Shown in pieces: positions 54,879-61,416 of a stretch of 64,000 nucleotides of DNA. The notes beneath the pieces are model-generated. The model searched no databases and was not told where the DNA came from. It saw only the letters and a list, made by a program, of their open reading frames with translations. Location of the stretch: the NCBI GenBank assembly GCA_947589575.1, contig CANQBM010000001.1, positions 372,001-436,000 of the forward strand, in the 5' to 3' direction. Every line of letters begins with the position of its first letter. Within the stretch, counting starts at the first letter, position 1. The DNA comes from an uncultured Clostridia bacterium. Its GTDB lineage: Bacteria; Bacillota; Clostridia; Oscillospirales; Acutalibacteraceae. The translations under genes and the position numbers were made by a program.

Positions 54879-55565
54879 ATGACAAACAGTGAAATACTGA
54901 AAAAAATAAAAGGCGGTCTTATTGTTTCCTGCCAGGCGCTTGAAACAGAACCGTTATATGATAGCTATATTATGTCAAAAATGGCATGGGCGGCATATCT
55001 CGGCGGAGCAGCGGGTATAAGGGCAAATACGGTTGTCGACATCAAAGCTATAAAGGAAAAGGTGGATTTGCCTGTTATAGGAATTATAAAGCGGGTTTAT
55101 GACGACAGCGATGTTTATATTACTCCCACAATGAAAGAGATTGACGCGCTTGTTAATATCGGCTGTGAGATAATTGCCGTTGATGCGACAAACAGACTAA
55201 GACCAAACGGAGTTCCTCTTGAAAAGTTTTTTAAAGCGGTGAGAAATAAGTATCCGAACCAGCTTTTTATGGCGGATACAAGCTGTTTTGACGAAGGCAA
55301 AAGGGCAGAGGAGCTCGGCTTTGACCTTATCGGTACAACAATGGCAGGCTATACACCATATACTAAAGGCGTTGCTCTCCCTGATTTCAAACTGATGAAA
55401 AGATATGTTGCAGAGCTTAACACACCCGTTATTGCAGAGGGAGGTATCTGGACGCCCGACGAGCTTAAGAAGGCTGTTAATATTGGCGTTTATTCAGCCG
55501 TTGTCGGAACCGCCATAACACGCCCTATGGACATAACAAAAAGATTTGTAAACGCAATATCATAA
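54879..55565 (+). CDS. nanE: N-acetylmannosamine-6-phosphate 2-epimerase
   Basis: Converts ManNAc-6-P to GlcNAc-6-P in sialic acid catabolism. The 228-residue TIM barrel has '[17 protein letters not shown]', '[16 protein letters not shown]', 'LPVIGIIKR', '[14 protein letters not shown]', '[14 protein letters not shown]' and '[15 protein letters not shown]', all NanE hallmarks. ATG at 54879 follows AAGGTGAT by about four bases; GTG at 54870 overlaps that site. It is divergent from nanA; nanK, nagA and nagB are not in the window. Confidence 0.94.
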   Translation: MTNSEILKKIKGGLIVSCQALETEPLYDSYIMSKMAWAAYLGGAAGIRANTVVDIKAIKEKVDLPVIGIIKRVYDDSDVYITPTMKEIDALVNIGCEIIAVDATNRLRPNGVPLEKFFKAVRNKYPNQLFMADTSCFDEGKRAEELGFDLIGTTMAGYTPYTKGVALPDFKLMKRYVAELNTPVIAEGGIWTPDELKKAVNIGVYSAVVGTAITRPMDITKRFVNAIS

Positions 55566-55572
55566 ATAAAAA

Positions 55573-55600
55573 AGGCGCTGTCGGGTAACAGCGTCTTTTT
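55573..55600. terminator. Terminator between nanE and the GH43-like gene
   Basis: GGCGCTGT pairs with ACAGCGTC (one wobble) around CGGGTA, then five T; the upstream A-tract makes it usable for the convergent gene too. Confidence 0.8.
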
Positions 55601-55605
55601 GATAG

Positions 55606-56490
55606 CTATAAACCGAATCTTGTCACTAATCTGTTATATTCTTCATCGGTTATATGAAGCATTGAGCCGTGGCGGGGGCGGAGATGATTAAGTGAAAAAT
55701 CATCAACCCTTTTAAAATTAATCATATCCTCCGTTTCCTGCATAAAGTATCCGCCCGCTTTGAACTGGTCGGCAATCATAACATATTTATTACTGCCGAG
55801 AATTTTGTATATGCAGTTGCCCTCAAGCGCCGTGTCGGCAATAGATACCTTATTATCATCAGGCTCAAAATAAGGACCTGACGGTTTATCCGCAACAACA
55901 AAGCAGATTGCGTTTTTTCCTCCGTCAGCCTCATAAAGATAATATTTACCGTTCACCTCGACAATGTCAGCGTCAATCGCGGACAAATTGCTTTTTGGAT
56001 TAAACAAAACCTTCGGAGCGGTGGTAAGAGTTTTGAAGTCGCTTGTGTATGCGTACCAAATGATAGTATCAAGATTATCGTCCGTATTGTTGTGGCTCCA
56101 GTAAATCATATATTCTTTTTTAAATTTGTCAAAAATTACCTGAGGCGCCCATACTCTGTCAGCGTTTTTTGTTTCTTTAAACCGAGAAAAATCAATGATT
56201 CTCTCATTCTCCCAGCAAATTAAATCCTCACTGTCCCAGACAATCATTGAATTATTGCTTGACCAGCCGTCAAAGCATCTCATATCAGTCGCGATGATAT
56301 GAAAAATTCCGCTTTCATCCCTGAAGATAAACGGGTCTCTGCAACACTTTTTGCCGAGCGTCTGATTTATTATTTTTTTATTGTCGTTAAGTGCGTTAAA
56401 ATGATAGCCGTCGTCAGATACGGCAAGATGTACGCTTTCATTTTCCGGCTCGTTGCCTGTGAAATAGCAGAATAAGTATTTTGTAAGCAT
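55606..56490 (-). CDS. GH43-like five-bladed beta-propeller glycosidase
   Basis: The 294-residue protein has GH43/GH32-clan features: candidate catalytic base Asp52 in 'RDPFIFRDESG', the acidic pair in 'AIDADIVEVNGKYYLYEA' (Asp173/175, pKa modulator) and candidate acid Glu223 in 'ALEGNCIYKI'. There is no signal peptide, so it is intracellular and should act on imported oligosaccharides. The usual linkage would be arabinosyl or xylosyl, but this cannot be fixed. It is divergent from the GPH transporter at 56747, which could import its substrate. Confidence 0.75.
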   Translation of the reverse strand: MLTKYLFCYFTGNEPENESVHLAVSDDGYHFNALNDNKKIINQTLGKKCCRDPFIFRDESGIFHIIATDMRCFDGWSSNNSMIVWDSEDLICWENERIIDFSRFKETKNADRVWAPQVIFDKFKKEYMIYWSHNNTDDNLDTIIWYAYTSDFKTLTTAPKVLFNPKSNLSAIDADIVEVNGKYYLYEADGGKNAICFVVADKPSGPYFEPDDNKVSIADTALEGNCIYKILGSNKYVMIADQFKAGGYFMQETEDMINFKRVDDFSLNHLRPRHGSMLHITDEEYNRLVTRFGL

Positions 56491-56630
56491 ATGTCACTCC
56501 GATAATTAACTTTAATTTTCGACATGTTCTTTCCAAAACGGTATACAGAATTTATAAGAACCTTGTCATCTATGATTTTATTTATTATAAAATATTGTAT
56601 AAAATCAGTCAATATGGATTATGAGATAAG

Positions 56631-56674
56631 TTTTGTTAAAAAATATAAAAAATATATAAATTTTTTTAACAAAA
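56631..56674. repeat. 13-bp perfect inverted repeat in the transporter upstream region
   Basis: TTTTGTTAAAAAA (56631-56643) is matched by its exact reverse complement at 56662-56674 with an 18-base AT-rich spacer. It sits between the divergent GH43-like and transporter genes, so it is more likely a regulator site or cruciform than a terminator. The remainder of 56491-56746 shows no gene. Confidence 0.5.
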
Positions 56675-56746
56675 TTTAAAATCATAGTGCAATTTAACAA
56701 CAAATATGATATAATTGTAAAGTAAATATCTTAAAGGGGAATTTTT

Positions 56747-58543
56747 ATGCCAAGCAAAGTAAATTCAAAGGTAAAGGAATTATTTACCGAAATAAAAACT
56801 CATTGGAAAACGCCGGCGCCCGGCAAGTATGTTCCGTATAGGGAATACGGGGATATACTTGTGGGAGGAGGCAGCAACTATGTAGCGTCCAAAACACTTG
56901 ATTATCTGTCATTTGCCGCAAGCTGCTATCTTATGATGTATCATTATAAGCTGCCTTATTTGACTTTTTCCATTATAAATCTTATCAATATGCCGCTCAA
57001 TTATATCTGGACAATGATGGGCTGGGTTATTAATGATAATCTCGGCTTTCTGCCGAAGCGAACAGAGCGGAAATTCAACGCTGTGTACCTGTTGCTTATA
57101 GTTATAGGACTGTCTATGATTATCGGCGATTATTCGCAGCTGTTTGACCAGACAGGAAAATTTGTTACATATCTAAATGGTCTTGAGGGTATAAGCGCGG
57201 CGTCAGCGTTTAAGATTCTCGGAACACATATTCTGTGGAACGGCTGGTCCGGTGCAAGAAACATTTTCTGGCGCAAAAAGCTCGTTCCCAAATTCGGACG
57301 TTATAAGTACTCGCTTTATTGCGACTTTGTGCCAAAGGTAGTAATGGTATTCCTTCTCGGTTGGCTTCCTTTCTACACAACTATCACAGATGTTACGACA
57401 AGAGTTTGGGTTGCGAATCTTTTGTTCGCGATATTCAATCTGTTCGGCGGCTTTGCAACAAATGTAAATCAGCTTGAGGCATGCGCTCAGAACTGCAGCC
57501 CGAATGTCCGCGAAAGAATTTTTGTAAGAACATGGCCTATTAAACTTTCTCATTTTGCGCAGTCAATACTCGCAATTCTTCTTCCTGTATTTATCGGTAT
57601 GACAAAGGATGAGTGGGCGGATATTGCTGTATTTAAGTGGATAATTCCGATTACATTCCTTATTTCGTCATCACTGACAATGATTTTTGCCGGAAGAATT
57701 AAAGAGAGAATTCCTCAGCCACCGCTTGAACAGAAAGTTAAGATCAGCTTCTGGGGAGGTATGTTCGGTGTAATGCGAAACAAGTACAGGTGGATTCAGA
57801 CGATTGTCGGTCTGCTTGACTCACTCGGAAATGGTATGCTCGCTTTTACAACTGTACTTTATCTTTATACCTTCAGACTTTCAGGTCTTACATACAGTCT
57901 GATTGTTGCTCTTATATCATTTGCGGGAACACCGCCCGATTTCTTTACGCCGTACTTTATTAAGAGATTTTCATATAAGCAGATTATGATATTCTATCAG
58001 CTTTCAAGAGCGCTATGCTATGGCGTTATAGTTTGTGCTTATGTGTTCTGCGGTCAAAATCTTACTCTGTGCGGTATTATCAGCGTCGTTATGCTGTTTA
58101 TTACCGAAATGTTCCAGACTGTGCCGAAATCAGTTTCCCACGATATGGATATACGTGTTAATGACTATCAGATGTATCTGTCAGGCGAGAGGCTTGAGAG
58201 CTTTGCGGGTGTGTTCGGCTGGTTTACAGGTCCTATAACAACCTTTGTCGGTCTTATTATTCCGATTTTGCTTTTGAAATACGGCTTTAACAGTAACTGG
58301 GATGTACTCTTTATTGATGAATCGAGAATTAAAATTATTGTTATTCCTATTTTATTTGATATAGCCGGATACCTCCTTATGACAATACCTTATTTCTTCT
58401 GGGATTATGATGATGATAAGCAGAATAAGGTTATGCAGGTTCTGCGCCGCCGTGAGGAAGTTACCAGAAAGCAGTATGAAAGCACTCACGCAGATCAGGA
58501 TGAGCCTGCTGAAGAGAAAGAGACAGCGGAGGTGATTTCATGA
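56747..58543 (+). CDS. MFS transporter of the GPH (glycoside/pentoside/hexuronide) type
   Basis: A 598-residue polytopic membrane protein with about 12 helices. The soluble N-terminus (about 45 residues) precedes 'YREYGDILVGGGSNYVASKTLDYLSF'. The large C-terminal cytoplasmic part has 'YFFWDYDDDKQNKVMQVLRRREE', similar in form to the C-terminal tails of GPH sugar:cation symporters. It is longer than usual (about 460-500), mainly through the N-terminus and loops. The substrate is probably a glycoside. RBS AAAGGGGA. The next gene overlaps its stop (ATGA). Confidence 0.75.
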   Translation: MPSKVNSKVKELFTEIKTHWKTPAPGKYVPYREYGDILVGGGSNYVASKTLDYLSFAASCYLMMYHYKLPYLTFSIINLINMPLNYIWTMMGWVINDNLGFLPKRTERKFNAVYLLLIVIGLSMIIGDYSQLFDQTGKFVTYLNGLEGISAASAFKILGTHILWNGWSGARNIFWRKKLVPKFGRYKYSLYCDFVPKVVMVFLLGWLPFYTTITDVTTRVWVANLLFAIFNLFGGFATNVNQLEACAQNCSPNVRERIFVRTWPIKLSHFAQSILAILLPVFIGMTKDEWADIAVFKWIIPITFLISSSLTMIFAGRIKERIPQPPLEQKVKISFWGGMFGVMRNKYRWIQTIVGLLDSLGNGMLAFTTVLYLYTFRLSGLTYSLIVALISFAGTPPDFFTPYFIKRFSYKQIMIFYQLSRALCYGVIVCAYVFCGQNLTLCGIISVVMLFITEMFQTVPKSVSHDMDIRVNDYQMYLSGERLESFAGVFGWFTGPITTFVGLIIPILLLKYGFNSNWDVLFIDESRIKIIVIPILFDIAGYLLMTIPYFFWDYDDDKQNKVMQVLRRREEVTRKQYESTHADQDEPAEEKETAEVIS

Positions 58544-59784
58544 GCAGAAAAAAAGAAAAGGTAAATAAGCCTAATGATGACTTTCTTGCGCAGGAAGCGA
58601 AGGAAAGCCAGGCAACTGCAGAGGAGTACACCATTGATATCCCCGATGACGAAATATGGACTTATCATATCGAGGGACTTCAGGAGCCGCGTATTAATGT
58701 TCCGGTTAAAAATTCCGGACTGAAAAAAGCAATAGTTATAATTGCTCTTTTAATAGCAATCGGTTTAGCAATTTATATGTCATTTCGCGCAGTTCATAAT
58801 GATACATATGAATATAAGGATTTGGGCGACGGAACGTATGAGCTTGTAAAATTTTCAAATCCGGGCGATTTAAAGGAAATTACAATAGACTATGTTGTTG
58901 ATTTGGAAACCGGCGAGAAGGATATGTCAAAGCCAATTTCAAAAATTAACGAATACGCTTTTAACTGTGATGAAATATTAAATGAGATTTCATTCGGTAA
59001 ATATGTAAAGGAAATCGACGGAAAGTCAATTTACAGCTGTTGGTGGGTCCAGAATGTTTGGATTGACGATGAAAATCCGTATTACTGTGATATTGACGGC
59101 GTAATATATTCTAAGGATTTAACGGAAATCGTTTTCTATCCTAACGACCATGATAAATATATAAGAGCCAAGACGGGTTATGACAATCTGCTTGACGATG
59201 ACGGTAATCCAATGGAGGAGCTTTGGGGAACAACCGAAAGGTATGACGAAAATTTCCTTGCCGAATATAATAAGGTTGTGCGTACATATGTTGTTCCGTC
59301 AACGGTTACAAAAATCGGTCAGCTTGCTTTTGCATACTCAAACATTACTGATTTGTATATTCCGGAGGGTGTAACAACAATGGAGCCAATGGCTGTATTT
59401 AAGAACACCGTTTTGCTGAATATTTACAGCTACAAAACTGAAAGCAAAATTACCGATGTAACATATAAATCAATTAATTCAATGTCGCAGGTATATAACT
59501 CTCTTCCAGAAGGACTGGAATATATCGGTTCGGACTGTTTCTATTATTGCAGAGGACTGACTTATATGTATGTTCCGTCATCAGTTACATATATAGGTCA
59601 TCACGCGTTTTGGGATACGGTATATAAAGAGGACGGTGAGCTTAAGGGCGTTAAAGCTATTGATGTTGCTGCAAGCGAAGATGATTTTTCAAAGGTTGAA
59701 AAAGGTGATAGCTGGAGACCGCAGTACGATTATATGCTGTTTAAAAAATCTGTCGATGTAAATTATCAGTCGCAGAGACAGTAA
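58540..59784 (+). CDS. Membrane-anchored BspA-type LRR protein
   Basis: The 414-residue protein has an acidic cytoplasmic N-terminus of about 60 residues, one transmembrane helix at about 64-82, and an extracytoplasmic part with LRR_5/BspA-type repeats ('ISKINEYAFNCDEILNEISF', 'KIGQLAFAYSNITDLYIPEGV', 'YIGSDCFYYCRGLTYMYVPSS'). The absence of a signal peptide and the type II topology are clear. It is translationally coupled to the transporter by an ATGA overlap, suggesting that the two act together, perhaps in substrate capture, but this is inference. Confidence 0.82.
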   Translation: MSRKKEKVNKPNDDFLAQEAKESQATAEEYTIDIPDDEIWTYHIEGLQEPRINVPVKNSGLKKAIVIIALLIAIGLAIYMSFRAVHNDTYEYKDLGDGTYELVKFSNPGDLKEITIDYVVDLETGEKDMSKPISKINEYAFNCDEILNEISFGKYVKEIDGKSIYSCWWVQNVWIDDENPYYCDIDGVIYSKDLTEIVFYPNDHDKYIRAKTGYDNLLDDDGNPMEELWGTTERYDENFLAEYNKVVRTYVVPSTVTKIGQLAFAYSNITDLYIPEGVTTMEPMAVFKNTVLLNIYSYKTESKITDVTYKSINSMSQVYNSLPEGLEYIGSDCFYYCRGLTYMYVPSSVTYIGHHAFWDTVYKEDGELKGVKAIDVAASEDDFSKVEKGDSWRPQYDYMLFKKSVDVNYQSQRQ

Positions 59785-59823
59785 AAGCAAATTGATTTTT
59801 CACACCGGATAATAGTAATGATT

Positions 59824-59855
59824 AAAGGCGCTGCTTTTGCAGCGCCTTTATTTAG
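59824..59855 (+). terminator. Terminator after the LRR gene
   Basis: AAAGGCGCTGC pairs perfectly with GCAGCGCCTTT around TTTT, then ATTT. Confidence 0.85.
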
Positions 59856-59944
59856 TCAAATACAGTTTTACAAAACTATAAAAATATATTGCGTCCTGTT
59901 ATATACGTTTTTAAACCTTATATTATAATGCAGGACGTTTTTAT

Positions 59945-60319
59945 TTATAAAACAAATGTTGATATAATTTTACATATTTCAGTAACATTAGAATTGCTTT
60001 TAAATTCAAATTTAACTTTTCCTAATCCCGAAAACCACATTTCAAGCTCACTGTCTAAATCAATCGTTCCTGCTGTTTCAACAGAGTAAGCATTTATTTT
60101 GCTGTATGGAAGCGAAGTAAAATCTTTTTTTGTTCCTGTTAATCCCTGAACATTTATTGAGATTATTCTCTTGTTAGTAAAAACGACACCATCCCGCACG
60201 GTTTTGTATGAAGATATGATACTTTCTCCGTTAATCAACATAGGCGTTATTACTTTTTCAAATTCGGAATTATTTACAAGTTTTAGTTTTAAGAAAGTTG
60301 CGTTTTTAAAATCAATCAT
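59945..60319 (-). CDS. Bacterial PH-domain protein
   Basis: A 124-residue protein matching the bacterial pleckstrin-homology domain (YvbH/bPH family): 'EFEKVITPMLINGESIISSYKTVRDGVVFTNKRIISINVQG', then 'DFTSLPYSKINAYSVETAGTIDLDSELEMWF', where 'V(F/L)TN(K/R)RI' is the usual signature. There are no membrane segments; some family members assemble as oligomeric rings. The role is unknown. It is alone on the minus strand, with RBS AAGGAGAA. Confidence 0.85.
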   Translation of the reverse strand: MIDFKNATFLKLKLVNNSEFEKVITPMLINGESIISSYKTVRDGVVFTNKRIISINVQGLTGTKKDFTSLPYSKINAYSVETAGTIDLDSELEMWFSGLGKVKFEFKSNSNVTEICKIISTFVL

Positions 60320-60492
60320 TTTCTTTTCTCCTTAGAAATTAAATTTTTATCACTTAATAAAATGATGATTTTTAAATAACAAAAAACGTCATATTTAGTC
60401 AATAGAAAATGATAATGTGCAGAAAAATAATGCAAAAAAGCTGATAAAGAGCGACAAAATTTTGCAAAATATAACTGTTCTGCAAAATAAAT

Positions 60493-60585
60493 TTAAAAAG
60501 CTCTTATAATCCAATAAACCTCTAAAAAATTTGGTAATGCCTCCTGAGTGAGTTCTATTGACTTTTTTGCTTTTCTTATAGTCAT
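60493..60585 (-). CDS. 30-residue basic peptide ORF
   Basis: ATG at 60585 on the minus strand has GAGGTG with a seven-base gap, and the product begins MTIRKAKKSIELTQEALPNF and ends 'VYWIIRAF'. It follows the frame-disrupted small membrane ORF by ten bases, so the two would be one transcript. No homologue recognised. It could be a small signalling or toxin-like peptide, or debris. Confidence 0.4.
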   Translation of the reverse strand: MTIRKAKKSIELTQEALPNFLEVYWIIRAF

Positions 60586-60595
60586 AATAAACACC

Positions 60596-60743
60596 TCATT
60601 TTTTAATTGCAATAATCAGTGCGCTTGTTGCAACTATTACTGATATAATTAATATAGGAATTCTAAATCGTGAAAAGACTGTAAATGTAAGAGTGCAACT
60701 AACACAAGATATAATGATTAATAAAAGTATTGATTTTTTTCAT
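60596..60743 (-). pseudogene. Small two-helix membrane protein ORF interrupted at an A7 run
   Basis: On the minus strand ATG at 60743 is followed by seven A. With six A the frame would read MKKSILLLIIISCVSCTLTF and continue to '...SVIVATSALIIAIKK' and TGA at 60596-60598, a 48-residue protein with two membrane helices. With seven A the frame fails after 14 codons. No ribosome site precedes the ATG. It may be a pseudogene, a phase-variable or programmed-slippage gene, or a sequencing error in a homopolymer. Confidence 0.4.
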
Positions 60744-60774
60744 AATAATTTGATATACTAAAGATATAAGGTTC

Positions 60775-60790
60775 GGGGAGTTTCCTCCCC
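60775..60790. repeat. Perfect 6-bp hairpin with TTTC tetraloop
   Basis: GGGGAG-TTTC-CTCCCC in the gene-poor stretch 60320-61078. No T-run follows on either strand. Apart from this and the tiny ORFs listed, bases 60744-60953 show nothing else I can name. Confidence 0.3.
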
Positions 60791-60953
60791 ATTCCTTTAC
60801 CGTTTCCGTTTTTGTTTGTTGGACTTTTTTGGAGCGGTTTTCTTTTTGTCTTGCTTTATTAATATTATCAAGGTGATTGTTGCTATCACATTTGACCATA
60901 TTGTCAAGACCTTTTTAAACATTTTTTATTTTTTTAATCTACATTTGGGAGCA

Positions 60954-61025
60954 ATGAACGCAACAAAAAGACAACAAGAAAAGTACAATTTAAAACAAGT
61001 ACAATTAAAAAAACGGCTTAAATAG
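60954..61025 (+). CDS. 23-residue Lys/Gln-rich ORF before a terminator
   Basis: ATG at 60954 is preceded by GGGAG, and the product starts MNATKRQQEKYNLKQVQLKK. Its last codons form the left arm of the terminator hairpin. Its start resembles the 'NAT..AQ.KY' openings of small mobile-element proteins, so it may be the remnant of such a gene. Weakly supported. Confidence 0.25.
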   Translation: MNATKRQQEKYNLKQVQLKKRLK

Positions 61026-61034
61026 CCGTTTTTT
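61010..61034 (+). terminator. Hairpin terminator on the plus strand
   Basis: AACGGCT pairs with AGCCGTT around TAAAT, then TTTTT. Confidence 0.6.
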
Positions 61035-61046
61035 GCATTAAATATG

Positions 61047-61076
61047 TTAAAAAGAGCAGGAATAAAACCCTGCTCT
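61047..61076 (-). terminator. Terminator of tRNA-Pro(GGG)
   Basis: On the minus strand AGAGCAGG pairs with CCTGCTCT and is followed by TTTTT, right after the tRNA 3' end. Confidence 0.8.
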
Positions 61077-61078
61077 AA

Positions 61079-61154
61079 TGGTCGGAGTGACAGGACTTGA
61101 ACCTGCGGCCCCTAGACCCCCAGTCTAGTGCGCTACCACCTGCGCTACACCCCG
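61079..61154 (-). tRNA. tRNA-Pro, anticodon GGG
   Basis: The cloverleaf is complete on the minus strand. The acceptor CGGGGTG pairs with CACTCCG with one wobble, and the 3' CCA is encoded. The D-arm GCGC stem, the T-arm GCAGG/CCTGT and the TTCAAGT loop are present. The anticodon stem CTAGA/TCTAG closes the loop CTGGGGG, giving anticodon GGG. C1-G72 and A73 fit proline tRNA. Confidence 0.93.
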
Positions 61155-61194
61155 ATATTTTTATAATACAATAATCTGTTTATATCGTTTTTTT

Positions 61195-61220
61195 AAAAGG
61201 GTACCGCTCGGTACCCTTTT
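61195..61220 (-). terminator. Hairpin between the two tRNA-Pro genes
   Basis: AAAAGGGTACC pairs perfectly with GGTACCCTTTT around a 4-base loop, just after the 3' end of tRNA-Pro(CGG) on the minus strand. Confidence 0.65.
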
Positions 61221-61225
61221 AAATT

Positions 61226-61302
61226 TGGTCGAGGCAACAGGATTTGAACCTGCGGCCCCTACGTCCCGAACGTAGTGCTCTACCAAACTGAGCTATGCCT
61301 CG
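61226..61302 (-). tRNA. tRNA-Pro, anticodon CGG
   Basis: The acceptor CGAGGCA pairs with TGCCTCG and CCA is encoded. The anticodon stem CTACG/CGTAG closes loop TTCGGGA, giving CGG. The D-arm GCTC/GAGC and the T-arm with TTCAAAT are present. The T-arm region is nearly identical to the neighbouring tRNA-Pro(GGG). Confidence 0.93.
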
Positions 61303-61357
61303 ATAAGAAGAACATATAGATTATCGCACATTACGTTTAATTTTTCAAGTATTTTTT

Positions 61358-61387
61358 TTGACAATTTAATATATATAATGGTATAAT
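61358..61387 (+). promoter_or_regulatory. Predicted promoter of the GH51-like gene
   Basis: TTGACA (61358-61363), an 18-base spacer and TATAAT (61382-61387), 30 bases before the ATG. Confidence 0.6.
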
Positions 61388-61416
61388 CAAAAATATCATT
61401 AAAAAGGAGAAATTTT

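Noticed and set aside
60699-60899. 66-codon minus-strand ORF
   Set aside because: Composition is arbitrary and the frame ends in the A7-shifted version of the small membrane ORF; more likely noise than a gene.
60954-61018. Direct repeat AAGTACAATT, two copies
   Set aside because: Only two 10-base copies within a Lys/Gln-coding, AT-rich ORF; no array or element ends nearby.
60816-61025. 69-codon plus-strand ORF in the gene-poor stretch
   Set aside because: Very Phe/Ile/Lys-rich product of AT-rich DNA, weak TTG start and no recognisable domain. Only its last 23 codons, with their own ribosome site, were kept at low confidence.
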